Origin: Porticoccaceae bacterium
GTDB taxonomy: Bacteria > Pseudomonadota > Gammaproteobacteria > Pseudomonadales > Porticoccaceae
Length of the DNA: 64,000 nucleotides
Assembly: GCA_029238255.1 (NCBI GenBank)
Contig: JAQWGK010000050.1
Coordinates: 1-64,000 of the forward strand
Direction of reading: 5' to 3'
Made by a program: the position numbers and the translations under genes. Within the stretch, counting starts at the first letter, position 1. Each line of letters starts with the position of its first letter. Below are positions 39,780-49,066 of the stretch, piece after piece. Below the pieces are notes generated by a model, which did not search any database, was not told the origin of the DNA, and saw nothing but the letters and a program-made list of their open reading frames with translations.

Positions 39780-40502
39780 ATGTGGCAGAGCTTTCTTCGC
39801 AACGATTATGATTTTCAGGCTTTTGGCGATCAACATCTGGCCGCGGTACTGGTCTTTTGCCTTTTTGTTATTGGTGCCATCTGGTCGGTTCGCAATTTAA
39901 ACGCTGCACAAAATCTGCTGCTCAGCCGCTGCTTTTCGATTTTTATCTTTTTAACCCTCGTGGTTTGGACGCTGATTAAAATTTATTTCGACCGCTTTAA
40001 TATTCTGGTCGATCTGCCTCTGTCTCTGTGCAATCTCTTTGCGGTACTGGCTCCATTGCTATTCTGGCGTCCCGATCGGAGACGCCTTGAGGTGATGTAT
40101 TTTCTGGTTACCGTGGGCACCTTTCAGGCCATGCTGACACCGGATCTCTATGTGGGCTTCCCCAGTAATGAGTTCTTTAAATACTGGATTGTCCATGGCG
40201 GTGTGGTGCTGTTGGTTATTCACAGTATCTTTGCCTTTCAACTCTACCCCAGATTCAAAGGCGTGCTGGTTACCTTCGGCTGGCTAAATCTGTATTCCGC
40301 TATTCTCTACCCGTTTAATCTGCTGATCGGCGCCAACTATTTTTATCTGATCAGCAAGCCCGGTAACGCGTCTATACTGGATTTATTTGGCCCCTGGCCG
40401 ATGTATATTTTCGTCGCAGAGCTGGTGGCTATGGCCTTTTTTGCCGTGGCGTACCTGCCCTTTTTGCTGATTAAGAAATCTCCACAGACCGCTACTGCGT
40501 AA
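39780..40502 (+). CDS. Multi-pass membrane protein (TIGR02206/YwaF-like)
   Basis: Function unknown. The 240-residue protein has six to seven hydrophobic helices (for example LAAVLVFCLFVIGAIWSV, SIFIFLTLVVWTLI and LVAMAFFAVAYLPFLL). Family phrases are DLPLSLCNLFAVLAPL and YLISKPGNASILDLFGPWPMYI. It follows purD by 13 bp and is probably co-transcribed with it. Confidence 0.82.
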   Translation: MWQSFLRNDYDFQAFGDQHLAAVLVFCLFVIGAIWSVRNLNAAQNLLLSRCFSIFIFLTLVVWTLIKIYFDRFNILVDLPLSLCNLFAVLAPLLFWRPDRRRLEVMYFLVTVGTFQAMLTPDLYVGFPSNEFFKYWIVHGGVVLLVIHSIFAFQLYPRFKGVLVTFGWLNLYSAILYPFNLLIGANYFYLISKPGNASILDLFGPWPMYIFVAELVAMAFFAVAYLPFLLIKKSPQTATA

Positions 40503-40596
40503 CCATCAAGCAAACAGCGCGTAACTGTTTACTCTGGGCGACAGTTTTAATCTACAATAGCCCTATCAGTTGAAATAACCGACCCTGAGACAAGCC

Positions 40597-41250
40597 ATGT
40601 CACAATTTTCAAAAAAACGACTTTCTCCACTGGATAATTTTCTGGTTCAGGCAGATCAGGCTCTGCGCACGCTAGCGGGAAGTGCACCGCTGCCAAAGCG
40701 CGAATCACCGGCGCGGGATGCCGCTGAAGGCGAGCTGTCGGAACAGGAAAAACGTCATGCGGCAGGTCTAATGCGCGTTAACCATTCCGGCGAAGTCTGC
40801 GCTCAGGCGCTCTATCAGGGTCAGGCATTAACGGCCAAGCTTCCGGAAGTGGAGCAGCAAATGGCAGAGGCGGCCTCGGAAGAGATCGATCATCTGGCAT
40901 GGTGTGAAGAGCGCATTACCGAATTAGATGGCAAGCCAAGTCTGTTGAATCCACTCTGGTATGCCGCTTCTTTTGGAATAGGTGCCACTGCCGGATTGAT
41001 CAGCGATAAACTCAGTCTTGGATTTGTCGCGGCAACTGAAGATCAGGTGTGCACACATCTGCAACAGCATCTCGACAAACTGCCGGCCAATGATAGTAAG
41101 AGTCGTGCGGTTATTGAGCAGATGCTGATCGACGAAAAACATCATGCGGAAAGTGCGCTGGATGCCGGTGGTTACCGTTTCCCCAGCCCGGTTAAAAAGC
41201 TGATGACTGTAGTTTCATCGGCGATGACCGCGAGCAGCTACCGCCTCTAG
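40597..41250 (+). CDS. coq7: 3-demethoxyubiquinol 3-hydroxylase Coq7
   Basis: Di-iron monooxygenase for the penultimate ubiquinone step. Iron ligands are visible in [33 protein letters not shown] and [15 protein letters not shown]. The 217-residue length and membrane-associated helices fit the bacterial Coq7 family. It completes, with ubiH and ubiI, three of the ring hydroxylases in this window. It is convergent with the LysR gene. Confidence 0.95.
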   Translation: MSQFSKKRLSPLDNFLVQADQALRTLAGSAPLPKRESPARDAAEGELSEQEKRHAAGLMRVNHSGEVCAQALYQGQALTAKLPEVEQQMAEAASEEIDHLAWCEERITELDGKPSLLNPLWYAASFGIGATAGLISDKLSLGFVAATEDQVCTHLQQHLDKLPANDSKSRAVIEQMLIDEKHHAESALDAGGYRFPSPVKKLMTVVSSAMTASSYRL

Positions 41251-41259
41251 TCGATCTAT

Positions 41260-42234
41260 CTAGTCTTTAGCCAGACCTTTTGCGCTTTCAGAGCCTTCCA
41301 TACCGGTCGCCAGATCAACAATTATCTCCGATAACCAGCGGTGCATAGGTGAACCCAGTGTTCGCTTGTGCTGCAATAAAACCAGTGGAACTGTTCCCTC
41401 GTGGGGAAGATCTGCCGGATAGCGCTTGCTGACCACTCGGTGTAATTCACGCTCCATCCCCGAACCAAACTTCGCCGCAACCATCAGGCAATCGGTATCA
41501 CAGATAGTCTCAATCGCGGTCATCAGCTGATTGGTCACCATGGCTTTTTTACGTTTGCGGCCCTGCTCTCTCAGCGCCCGGTCAAAACGCGCATCGGTTC
41601 TGGCACTCACGCGTTTGGCAATTAGCAGGTAGTACTGCACAAAGGGGTATTCGAGAATTTCATTGAGCGTCACTCGCGACTTCTTCGCTAGCGGGTGGCC
41701 TTCACGCATCCAGATTGTCGGGCTGAAAATTGCCAGATGTCTCTTAGTAATATCGCTGGTGATATCTTTTTCAATATCAATCGCAAAATCCAGAATGCCG
41801 TCGGCCAATTCGCCTTCCACAGAATCTGTCTCACTGGAGATCGACAGCACCACGCCTGGGGCATATTTATTCAGCACTCCAGACAGCTGAGAGGCCAGCG
41901 AGATAGCAATAAATTCCGGAATCGCAATAGTCACCTCACCCACATAGGCGGCAGGATCAAACTCACCCTCGGTGACCATATCGAGAATATCCTCGAGCAT
42001 ACTCGGCAGCCGCAGCTGTAAATCACGGGCCTTGGGTGTCGGGATCAGCTTATTTCCGGTGCGAGTAAATAGTGGGTCATCCAATTGATCACGCAATCGC
42101 TGTAGCACTCGGCTCATGGCCGGTTGGGTAATAAACAGTCGTTCAGCGGCACGTGTCACACTTTTTTCTTCAAGAAGTGCCTGTAAAGAGACCAGCAAAT
42201 TGAGGTCGAGACGGGATAATTTCTGTAAATTCAT
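41260..42234 (-). CDS. LysR-type transcriptional regulator
   Basis: The 324-residue protein has the N-terminal winged helix-turn-helix (about 1-65, LDLNLLVSLQALLEEKSVTRAAERLFITQPAMSRVLQRLRDQ, given here in two overlapping family motifs: AAERLFITQ and PAMSRVLQRLR). A periplasmic-binding-type effector domain (about 95-300) follows. The effector is unknown. It is divergent from a unit encoding a 40-residue peptide, and repeated ATGC half-sites lie in the shared gap, suggesting that it controls that unit, itself and a second small unit further on. Confidence 0.92.
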   Translation of the reverse strand: MNLQKLSRLDLNLLVSLQALLEEKSVTRAAERLFITQPAMSRVLQRLRDQLDDPLFTRTGNKLIPTPKARDLQLRLPSMLEDILDMVTEGEFDPAAYVGEVTIAIPEFIAISLASQLSGVLNKYAPGVVLSISSETDSVEGELADGILDFAIDIEKDITSDITKRHLAIFSPTIWMREGHPLAKKSRVTLNEILEYPFVQYYLLIAKRVSARTDARFDRALREQGRKRKKAMVTNQLMTAIETICDTDCLMVAAKFGSGMERELHRVVSKRYPADLPHEGTVPLVLLQHKRTLGSPMHRWLSEIIVDLATGMEGSESAKGLAKD

Positions 42235-42259
42235 AGAGTTAGCCTAAGTCATTACCTGA

Positions 42260-42316
42260 GTGCATATAAATGATGCGAAGAATGCATTTGGATTATGACA
42301 TACCTCTGAGTATATT
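42260..42316 (+). promoter_or_regulatory. Operator and promoter of small unit 1 (peptide)
   Basis: A 31-bp block (42260-42290) has TGCAT, ATGC and AATGCATTTG elements and runs directly into a -35 (TTGGAT, 42288-42293). A 17-bp spacer and a -10 (TATATT, 42311-42316) follow. The start should be near 42324 (CGCA). The block matches the one at 42653-42683 at 22 of 31 positions with identical spacing. A LysR-binding role is inferred from the adjacent gene. Confidence 0.7.
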
Positions 42317-42363
42317 GACACGCATAGGGCAGATGACCCAGTTAACACTCAAGGAGATAGACC

Positions 42364-42486
42364 ATGACACTCGTATACGTACTAATCGGATTTGCTGGAT
42401 TAGCGGGTGCTGCAATTGCGAAAGATGACTTCGCCAATGTTAAAGCACCAAAACTCAAAAATTCAGATAAAACGCTGACACAGTAA
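42364..42486 (+). CDS. 40-residue peptide, signal-like N-terminus
   Basis: Starts at an ATG 7 bp after a strong ribosome-binding site (AAGGAG, 42351-42356) and ends TAA at 42486. The first 20 residues are hydrophobic and end AGAAIA (MTLVYVLIGFAGLAGAAIAK), like a cleavable signal or small membrane anchor. The remaining half is polar and basic (DDFANVKAPKLKNSDKTLTQ). I do not recognise the family. It has its own promoter and tandem terminators, so it is a stand-alone small gene and not a leftover of a larger one. Confidence 0.7.
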   Translation: MTLVYVLIGFAGLAGAAIAKDDFANVKAPKLKNSDKTLTQ

Positions 42487-42514
42487 GTCGGCGCTTTGAA
42501 ACCAAACCCCTCTT

Positions 42515-42567
42515 AATCCTTGCTATAGGATTTTTTATAGGGGCCCACCACTGGGCCCCTTTTTTTT
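42515..42567 (+). terminator. Tandem intrinsic terminators of small unit 1
   Basis: A first hairpin (AATCCT-tgctat-AGGATT plus a T-run, 42515-42536) is followed at once by a very stable one (GGGGCCCA-ccac-TGGGCCCC, 42540-42559) and eight T. Confidence 0.92.
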
Positions 42568-42652
42568 GTCTGCTAAAAAATCCAACATAGATAAAATTCT
42601 CAGTCAAACGCTATAGCCCATAATACCGGCTTATTTCAGCGACATTACCAAA

Positions 42653-42709
42653 ATGCATGACCCTAATGCAAACAATGCATTTGATGTATACCTTGGAGAT
42701 TCTTATTAT
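42653..42709 (+). promoter_or_regulatory. Operator and promoter of small unit 2 (RNA)
   Basis: A 31-bp block (42653-42683) with ATGCAT, AATGC and AATGCATTTG leads into a -35 (TTGATG, 42681-42686). A 17-bp spacer and a -10 (TATTAT, 42704-42709) follow. The predicted start is 42716, again at CGCA. The layout superimposes on the promoter at 42260-42316, pointing to shared control. Confidence 0.68.
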
Positions 42710-42715
42710 GCTCGC

Positions 42716-42823
42716 ATTGAAGAGTTACTGAGAAGTAACTTTTAACAGATTTACCCCCTACCCCTTTCTTGTGATTCATCCAAGGATTTTTTTAAGGAAC
42801 CTCCCTCAGGTTCCTTTTTTTTT
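42716..42823 (+). ncRNA. Candidate small regulatory RNA of about 108 nt
   Basis: No convincing reading frame fits between the promoter and terminator; the only short frame starts inside the -10. Near the 5' end a 7-bp hairpin with a GNRA loop (AGTTACT-GAGA-AGTAACT, 42723-42740) is seen. Then comes a single-stranded pyrimidine-rich stretch (TTTACCCCCTACCCCTTTC, about 42750-42770) and a strong terminator. A C-rich unpaired segment could pair with purine-rich ribosome-binding sites. I know of no named RNA that it matches. Confidence 0.6.
42794..42823 (+). terminator. Intrinsic terminator of small unit 2
   Basis: AAGGAACCT-ccctc-AGGTTCCTT is a perfect 9-bp stem followed by T's to 42823. Confidence 0.9.
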
Positions 42824-42861
42824 GCCTGCGATTTATTGAAAGGTTTGAGCTATTTCACAGC

Positions 42862-43281
42862 TCAGGCTGCAACCAACTCATAGCTGTGGGACATTTCTAC
42901 CCCCGCCGCTTCCATCATAATGGATGCAGAGCAGTATTTTTCCGCAGACAACTCAACCGCACGCTTAACCTGTGACTCTTTAAGATTGGTGCCGGTTACC
43001 ACAAAGTGCAGATGAATCTTGCTGAATACGGCGGGAACCGCATCAACTCTTTCCGCTTCAATCTCGGTGCGGCAGTCAGCTACCTGCTGGCGGCTCTTTT
43101 TGAGCATACTCATCACATCAAAAGAGGCGCAGCCCCCCAGACCCAACAGCAGCATTTCCATGGGTCGAATACCCATATTGCGACCACCCTGACTCTCCGC
43201 TCCATCCATCACCGCCGAGTGCCCGCTGCCGGACTCACCAAGGAACATAACGCCATCAACCCACTTAATTGTCGCCTTCAT
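42862..43281 (-). CDS. OsmC family protein
   Basis: Predicted thiol peroxidase-type protein acting on organic hydroperoxides, or a YhfA-like member. Two conserved cysteines are in LGGCASFD and EKYCSAS. The ATG at 43281 has a ribosome-binding site (GAGGC) and gives 139 residues; a track start 12 codons further up has no homology support. In Pseudomonas an OsmC-like gene also sits beside vfr. Confidence 0.88.
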   Translation of the reverse strand: MKATIKWVDGVMFLGESGSGHSAVMDGAESQGGRNMGIRPMEMLLLGLGGCASFDVMSMLKKSRQQVADCRTEIEAERVDAVPAVFSKIHLHFVVTGTNLKESQVKRAVELSAEKYCSASIMMEAAGVEMSHSYELVAA

Positions 43282-43435
43282 AATTTGCCTCATTTTCAAG
43301 AGCGCAAAGATTACCATAGAGCAGTGGGCAAAATTTACTCGCTATTAGGTTTTTTTTACTACTATTACCTCTAGGAGTCGCGGATAAACACTATATAAAG
43401 CGGCATTTAGCTAAACTTGTAAATGGAGAAACAAA

Positions 43436-44071
43436 TTGGCGCCTGCACCCCTCACACCACACATTGAGAATGTGGAAGAATTTTTATCACACTGTCACAG
43501 ACGCCGATACCCGGCGAAAAGCACAATTATTTACGCCGGAGACCAGGGAGATACCCTTTATTACATTATTAAGGGTTCGGTTACGGTAATGATTGAAGAC
43601 GACAGTGATGGCAAAGAAATTATTCTAGCGTATCTGAATCCCGGCGATTTCTTTGGCGAGATGGGTCTATTCGACCAGGAACATCGCAGCGCCTGGATTC
43701 GCACCAAAACCGAATGTGAAGTCGGTGAAATCAGCTATGCAAAGTTTATCGAACTCAGCCATAAGCACCCGGCCTTTCTGTTTGCGATCAGTAAGCAGGT
43801 CGCCCAGCGACTTCGCGACACCACCCGCAAAGTCAGTGATCTGGCATTTCTCGACGTTACTGGTCGGGTTGCTCGAACACTGCTGGATCTCTGCAAAGAG
43901 CCCGATGCTATGACTCATCCGGATGGTATGCAGATTAAAATCACCCGCCAGGAGATTGGCCGCATTGTTGGCTGCTCCCGGGAGATGGTCGGTCGCGTGC
44001 TAAAGGAACTCGAGGAGCAGGGGCTGGTATCGGTGACGGGTAAGACGATGGTGGTGTTTGGTACTCGATAG
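43436..44071 (+). CDS. crp: CRP/Vfr-type cAMP receptor protein
   Basis: Global regulator; the Pseudomonas homologue Vfr controls virulence and twitching motility. The TTG start is preceded by a GGAG site. The N-terminal cAMP pocket shows [19 protein letters not shown] and the hinge [17 protein letters not shown]. The C-terminal helix-turn-helix is [28 protein letters not shown]. It is 211 residues. It is convergent with trpC (16-bp gap). The Pil-Chp system in the same window feeds into cAMP and Vfr in P. aeruginosa, so a link is plausible. Confidence 0.93.
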   Translation: MAPAPLTPHIENVEEFLSHCHRRRYPAKSTIIYAGDQGDTLYYIIKGSVTVMIEDDSDGKEIILAYLNPGDFFGEMGLFDQEHRSAWIRTKTECEVGEISYAKFIELSHKHPAFLFAISKQVAQRLRDTTRKVSDLAFLDVTGRVARTLLDLCKEPDAMTHPDGMQIKITRQEIGRIVGCSREMVGRVLKELEEQGLVSVTGKTMVVFGTR

Positions 44072-44087
44072 ACTATTAGGCTACCAA

Positions 44088-44888
44088 CTAGCTAAACATC
44101 TCCGCCAATCGCTCACCGGGCTCTTCACTACGCATAAATGCTTCACCCACCAGAAAGGCGTTTACATTATGTTGTCGCATCGCGGCAACATCGGCTGGGC
44201 TGTGAATGCCGCTCTCTGTAATCACGATTTTACCGTCGGGAATTTTGCTGAGTAGCTGGTAGGTATTTTCCAGTGAAACTTCAAAACTGTGCAGGTTGCG
44301 GTTATTGATGCCGACCATTGGATTATCCAGTTTCAGGGCGATATCCAGTTCCGCTTCGTCGTGCACTTCAATCAGCACATCCATACCCAGCGACCGCGCT
44401 ACTTCATGCAGCTGATTAAGCTGCTCTTCACTTAGCGCCGAGACAATTAGCAGTATGCAATCTGCACTCATAGCTCGAGCTTCATAGATTTGGTATTCGT
44501 CGATAATAAAATCTTTGCGAATTACCGGCAGCGTGCTGGCGCTGCGAGCCATTTGTAAATATTCATCTGCGCCCTGAAAGAAATCCACATCGGTTAAAAC
44601 CGACAGGCAGCAGGCGCCGCCCTTTTCGTAGCTCTGGGCAATGGCGGCAGGGTCAAAATCTTCGCGGATAACCCCTTTACTGGGCGAGGCTTTTTTAATC
44701 TCGGCGATAACCGCAGATTGACCGGCGGCAATTTTTGCGGCAATAGCGGCGACAAAACCCCTTGGCGCTGAGGCTGTTGCGGCTTTTTCTATCAGCTGCG
44801 GTATAGATACCCGTGCGCTGCGCTCGGCAATTTCTTCCTGCTTACGGGCAAGGATTTTTTTCAATATGGTGGGCGTATCTGAACTCAT
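44088..44888 (-). CDS. trpC: Indole-3-glycerol phosphate synthase
   Basis: Fourth step of tryptophan synthesis. TIM-barrel motifs visible are [57 protein letters not shown] and [12 protein letters not shown]. It is monofunctional at 266 residues. It is the last gene of trpEGDC, 22 bp after trpD. Confidence 0.97.
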   Translation of the reverse strand: MSSDTPTILKKILARKQEEIAERSARVSIPQLIEKAATASAPRGFVAAIAAKIAAGQSAVIAEIKKASPSKGVIREDFDPAAIAQSYEKGGACCLSVLTDVDFFQGADEYLQMARSASTLPVIRKDFIIDEYQIYEARAMSADCILLIVSALSEEQLNQLHEVARSLGMDVLIEVHDEAELDIALKLDNPMVGINNRNLHSFEVSLENTYQLLSKIPDGKIVITESGIHSPADVAAMRQHNVNAFLVGEAFMRSEEPGERLAEMFS

Positions 44889-44910
44889 TTTTGAATCTCT
44901 TAATTTTGTA

Positions 44911-45948
44911 TTAGGCGTCTTGCTGAACCTGAGTAAAGGTTGCCAGATCTGTGATTCTCGCTCGCGCTAACCCTGAGCCTATAGCATCCTGGGCCATGGC
45001 GACACCTTCGTGCATATCTGCCGCACAGCCTGCTACATAGAGTGCAGCGCCGGCGTTGAGAGCAATAATATCTGCTGCTTTGCTAGCATTGGGTCCTGAC
45101 TGTTTGCCCAGCGCATCAACAATCATCGCCAGTGACTGTTTGGCATCCTCTACATCCAGACCTTCTAGGCTCTGGCGTTGACCTAAAAAGTCTTCCGGGG
45201 CAATGCTGTATTCTGTCACTGCGCCATCTTTAAATTCGGCAACAAAAGTTTCTGTGGCGATACTGATTTCATCGAGACCGTCGGCAGAGTGGACGATCAT
45301 TATATGCTCTGCACCCAGTCGCCCAAGGACTTCAGCCATCGGCTTGCAGAGTGCTTTGTCGTAGACACCAATCAGCTGTCGCTTGACTCCTGCAGGGTTA
45401 GTCATGGGCCCAAGAATATTAAAGATAGTTCGCAGACTTAGCTCTCGTCGCGGACCAATCGCGTGCTTCATGGCACTGTGATGGGCTGGGGCAAACATAA
45501 AGCCAACACCCAATTCCTGGACACAGAGTGCTACCTGTTCGGGGCTGAGATTTAGATTTACACCGGCGGCTTCGAGCAGATCAGCGGCACCACTGTTGCT
45601 GCTAACGGAGCGATTGCCATGCTTGGCTACCTGACCACCGGCCGCGGCAACCACAAATGTGGATGCGGTTGAGACATTAAATAAATTTGATTCATCGCCA
45701 CCGGTGCCGACAATATCAACCAACCCATCACCGGAAACTTTTACGCCAGTTGCCAGCTCGCGCATCACTTCCACGGCAGCGGCAATCTCGTCGATGCTTT
45801 CGCCCTTCATGCGCAGGGCAATTAGGAACCCTCCTATTTGGGCATCGCCGGCATTGCCGGTCATAATCTGGCGCATCACATCGCGCATATCTGCGGAGCT
45901 CAGGTTTTGGCCGTTAACAACTAGTTCCAGTGCCTGTTTGATATCCAT
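44911..45948 (-). CDS. trpD: Anthranilate phosphoribosyltransferase
   Basis: Second step of tryptophan synthesis. Motifs are [19 protein letters not shown] (PRPP loop), [19 protein letters not shown] and [19 protein letters not shown]. The ATG at 45948 was chosen because it has a good ribosome-binding site and sits 14 bp after trpG; 345 residues, typical. A start further up would overlap trpG. Confidence 0.96.
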   Translation of the reverse strand: MDIKQALELVVNGQNLSSADMRDVMRQIMTGNAGDAQIGGFLIALRMKGESIDEIAAAVEVMRELATGVKVSGDGLVDIVGTGGDESNLFNVSTASTFVVAAAGGQVAKHGNRSVSSNSGAADLLEAAGVNLNLSPEQVALCVQELGVGFMFAPAHHSAMKHAIGPRRELSLRTIFNILGPMTNPAGVKRQLIGVYDKALCKPMAEVLGRLGAEHIMIVHSADGLDEISIATETFVAEFKDGAVTEYSIAPEDFLGQRQSLEGLDVEDAKQSLAMIVDALGKQSGPNASKAADIIALNAGAALYVAGCAADMHEGVAMAQDAIGSGLARARITDLATFTQVQQDA

Positions 45949-45962
45949 TATGTGGCTCCCGC

Positions 45963-46541
45963 TCAACGCTTGAGAAAATTATTTAACAGGTCGTGCCCAT
46001 GCTGAGTCAGGATCGACTCGGGGTGAAACTGCACCCCTTCAATGGCCAGCTCTTTGTGTCGAACGCCCATGATTTCATCGATACTGCCATCATCATTTTG
46101 CGTCCAGGCAGTGACTTCAAGACAGTTGGGAAGCGTTGCCTGATCTATGACCAGCGAGTGATAGCGTGTGGCTTCAAAGGGTTTACTCAAACCTTTAAAA
46201 ACACCGCTGTCGCTGTGGTACATCATGGATGTCTTGCCGTGCATCACCTGTTTGGCGCGAACAATATCGCCGCCAAATGCCTGACCTATACTCTGGTGGC
46301 CGAGACAGATACCCAGTATGGGAATTCTTCCGGCAAAGGTTTTAATCACTTCCACGGATACACCGGCTTCATTGGGTGTACAGGGGCCGGGGGAAATTAC
46401 AATTTTCTCCGGCGCCAGTTTTTCGATTTCGGCGATGGTGATTTCGTCGTTGCGATAGACCTGCACATCGGCATTTAACTCGGCGAGGTACTGCACGATG
46501 TTGTAGGTAAACGAGTCGTAGTTATCGATCATTAATATCAT
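45963..46541 (-). CDS. trpG: Anthranilate synthase glutamine amidotransferase subunit
   Basis: Supplies ammonia to TrpE; may also serve PabB for folate. Class I amidotransferase with the oxyanion and nucleophile region [18 protein letters not shown] and the catalytic His/Glu in [12 protein letters not shown]. It is 192 residues. It overlaps the trpE stop by 4 bp (ATGA). Confidence 0.96.
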   Translation of the reverse strand: MILMIDNYDSFTYNIVQYLAELNADVQVYRNDEITIAEIEKLAPEKIVISPGPCTPNEAGVSVEVIKTFAGRIPILGICLGHQSIGQAFGGDIVRAKQVMHGKTSMMYHSDSGVFKGLSKPFEATRYHSLVIDQATLPNCLEVTAWTQNDDGSIDEIMGVRHKELAIEGVQFHPESILTQHGHDLLNNFLKR

Positions 46542-48049
46542 TTTGACTCTCCACCAGACGCTTTTGACTCGTTATTGGGGCGACCACACACCATTGCCGC
46601 CGCGCGCATAACTGCACGAGCCTTGTTCATTGTTTCTTTCCACTCCAGCTCGGGAATAGAATCTGCCACTACGCCGGCGCCAGCCTGAACGTGAAGCATT
46701 TTGTCTTTGATCACCGCGGTGCGGATAGCAATGGCGGTATCCATATTGCCGTTCCAACCTATATAGCCAACGGCGCCACCGTAGATACTGCGCTTGACCG
46801 GTTCCAGCTCATCAATAATTTCCATGGCGCGAATTTTTGGCGCGCCACTGAGGGTGCCGGCCGGCAATGTCGCCTTAAGTACTTCGAGGCTGCCCATACC
46901 ATCGACCACCTGACCGATCACATTGGAGGTGATATGCATAACGTGAGAGTAGCGTTCGACGACCATTTTTTCGGTGACTTCTACGCTGCCGGTTTTACTG
47001 ATACGGCCAACATCGTTGCGGCCTAAATCGATCAACATTAGATGCTCGGCAATCTCTTTTGGATCGGCGAGCATTTCGTCTTCCATCGCCTGATCTTCCT
47101 CTGCAGTTTCACCGCGCTTGCGGGTGCCGGCAATAGGTCGAACAGTGACCTCACCATCTTCGAGACGAGCCAGCACTTCTGGCGACGACCCAACAATATG
47201 GAAGTCACCCATATCGAGAAAATACATATAGGGCGAGGGATTGAGTCGGCGCAGTGCGCGGTAGAGATTAATCGGCGAGGCATCAAAGGGGGCCGAGAGT
47301 CGCTGTGATGGAACCACCTGCATAACATCGCCGGCCATCACGTAGTCTTTAATTTTATTGACCGACTGCTTGAATTCCTGCTCGCCAAAACTGGAGACAA
47401 AATCTTTTTCCGAGATGCCATCGCCATTCATATTCATCGGCGGCAATTCAGGGGTTGGCCGCGCTAACTGTTGTTCCAACTCATCGAGCCGCGCTTCGGC
47501 TTTTTGCAGTGACTCGGGATCTTTGGCATCCACATGAACCACTAACATAATAGTGCCGGAGAGGTTATCAAACACCGCAACCTCATCGGAGGCCATCAGC
47601 ATTATGTCTGGAGTTCCCAGCTCATCTGAGGGCGCACTCTCAGCCAGTCGGCGTTCGACAAAGCGCACGGTGTCGTAACCAAAATAACCGACCAGACCAC
47701 CGGTAAAACGCGGCAGTTCGGGAAGGTTGGGCATGCTGAACAGTTGGCGGAATTTTTCTACTTCGCCAAGTGGATCGCTGGTATTGCGATTAACCATGGG
47801 CTTGCCGTCGCGAATAATTTCGAGACGCTGACCAAACACTTTTAGCACGGTGGAGGTCTGCAATCCGATCAGCGAGTAACGTCCCCACTTCTCTCCGCCC
47901 TGAACAGATTCAAACAGGTAGGAGTTGGGACCCTGAGCCAGTTTTAAATAAACGCTTAAGGGGGTTTCAAGATCGGCGAGGACTTCGCGGGTAACCGGTA
48001 TACGGTTAAAATCCTGGAGGGCTAAATCAGCAAATTTTTCGGGGGTCAT
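46538..48049 (-). CDS. trpE: Anthranilate synthase component I
   Basis: Converts chorismate to anthranilate. The N-terminal LLES-type feedback motif is here [20 protein letters not shown], as in tryptophan-inhibited enzymes. The chorismate-binding domain has [28 protein letters not shown] and [15 protein letters not shown]. It is full length at 503 residues. A Trp-rich leader peptide lies upstream, and rpe is the next gene in the same direction. Confidence 0.97.
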   Translation of the reverse strand: MTPEKFADLALQDFNRIPVTREVLADLETPLSVYLKLAQGPNSYLFESVQGGEKWGRYSLIGLQTSTVLKVFGQRLEIIRDGKPMVNRNTSDPLGEVEKFRQLFSMPNLPELPRFTGGLVGYFGYDTVRFVERRLAESAPSDELGTPDIMLMASDEVAVFDNLSGTIMLVVHVDAKDPESLQKAEARLDELEQQLARPTPELPPMNMNGDGISEKDFVSSFGEQEFKQSVNKIKDYVMAGDVMQVVPSQRLSAPFDASPINLYRALRRLNPSPYMYFLDMGDFHIVGSSPEVLARLEDGEVTVRPIAGTRKRGETAEEDQAMEDEMLADPKEIAEHLMLIDLGRNDVGRISKTGSVEVTEKMVVERYSHVMHITSNVIGQVVDGMGSLEVLKATLPAGTLSGAPKIRAMEIIDELEPVKRSIYGGAVGYIGWNGNMDTAIAIRTAVIKDKMLHVQAGAGVVADSIPELEWKETMNKARAVMRAAAMVCGRPNNESKASGGESK

Positions 48050-48096
48050 AATAGGTTCCTAGTTCTCTGACAGAGTGGTTTTGTTTTGACGTTAAT

Positions 48097-48130
48097 ACGC
48101 CTTGTCTGGCGTCTAGATGCGCCAACGCCA
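48097..48130 (-). promoter_or_regulatory. Alternative hairpins of the trp leader
   Basis: Segment A (TGGCGT, over the Trp codons) can pair with B (ACGCCA), and B can instead pair with C (GGCGT). The pairings exclude each other, the geometry expected when a stalled ribosome covers A. A classical terminator with U-run is absent downstream, so any readout may be at translation initiation of trpE or by another route. Confidence 0.5.
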
Positions 48131-48175
48131 CTCGCGACAATCACTGTCAAACTGTGTAGAACTCAAGTATTTCAC
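48113..48175 (-). CDS. trpL: Tryptophan operon leader peptide
   Basis: A GTG-started 20-codon frame on the minus strand ends in EWRWRI followed by TAG. Tryptophan codons are at positions 16 and 18. A ribosome-binding GGAG (complement of 48183-48186) sits 7 bp before the start. A -10 box TACAAT (complement of 48202-48207) places the transcript start near 48195. The Trp codons lie in one arm (TGGCGT) of a hairpin with ACGCCA, which can alternatively pair with GGCGT (complement of 48097-48101). This suggests attenuation. No U-run terminator is seen, so the final step is unclear. Confidence 0.72.
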   Translation of the reverse strand: MKYLSSTQFDSDCREWRWRI

Positions 48176-48201
48176 GACCCGTCTCCAGTAAGGGATTCGC
48201 T

Positions 48202-48207
48202 ATTGTA
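48202..48207 (-). promoter_or_regulatory. -10 box of the trp operon promoter
   Basis: TACAAT on the minus strand, 27 bp before the leader-peptide start. The -35 region is not well conserved. Confidence 0.5.
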
Positions 48208-48262
48208 ATCAATTGCGCTGTTTCAACAAACCGTCTGCGCAAAAAGACTGCTATTTATAATT

Positions 48263-48931
48263 TTAGGCCTGCGCCAGCTCGCTGCGCATTTTGCCAATCA
48301 CCTCGGGGTAATCGGAGGTGCCAAAGATAGCCGACCCAGCAACAAAGGTATCTGCACCTGCGGCGGCAATTTCACGGATATTTTGTACGGTAACGCCACC
48401 GTCGATCTCAAGGCGAATATCATGGCCACTGCTATCAATCAGTTTTCTCGCTTCAGCCAACTTATCGAGGGTTGACGGAATAAATTTCTGACCGCCGAAT
48501 CCCGGGTTAACGGACATCAGTAGCAACATATCCATGCGATCCATGACCCAGCGTACCGAGTCCAGACCTGTGGCCGGATTAAGTACCAGTCCCGCTTTAC
48601 AGCCCAGATCGCGAACCAGCTGCAATGAGCGATCTACATGGTTAGAGGCTTCTGGGTGGAAGGTAATGTAAGTTGCACCGGCATCGGCAAACATACGAAT
48701 CAGATCATCGACGGGCTGAACCATTAGATGCACATCAATGGGTGCGGTTACACCGTGATCGCGCAGGGCTTTACAGACCATTGGGCCAATGGTCAGATTC
48801 GGCACATAGTGATTATCCATCACATCAAAATGAACAACATCGGCACCGGCTTCGAGTACCGCGTCAACCTCTTCTCCAAGACGGGCAAAATTGGCGGACA
48901 AAATGGATGGGGCAATCAAAAAATCAGTCAT
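48263..48931 (-). CDS. rpe: Ribulose-phosphate 3-epimerase
   Basis: Interconverts ribulose-5-P and xylulose-5-P. TIM-barrel metal and catalytic motifs are [59 protein letters not shown] and [11 protein letters not shown]. It is 222 residues. In Pseudomonas gph lies between rpe and trpE; here that gene is absent and a short noncoding gap with the trp leader is found. Confidence 0.97.
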   Translation of the reverse strand: MTDFLIAPSILSANFARLGEEVDAVLEAGADVVHFDVMDNHYVPNLTIGPMVCKALRDHGVTAPIDVHLMVQPVDDLIRMFADAGATYITFHPEASNHVDRSLQLVRDLGCKAGLVLNPATGLDSVRWVMDRMDMLLLMSVNPGFGGQKFIPSTLDKLAEARKLIDSSGHDIRLEIDGGVTVQNIREIAAAGADTFVAGSAIFGTSDYPEVIGKMRSELAQA

Positions 48932-49066
48932 AAAACACCAGCGGTTAATTAAGCCGTAACTATGCGCGACTTCGTTATTGGGTGCAAATAATTTGCTCTA
49001 AAATAACTGATAAAAAGCGGTATAAAAACCGGCGTAAAAATAGACCGCAGCGACCAAACCTCTATA

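Noticed and set aside
42708-42732. Seven-codon frame (MLALKSY) at the start of small unit 2
   Set aside because: Its ATG overlaps the predicted -10 box, so the transcript would begin after it.
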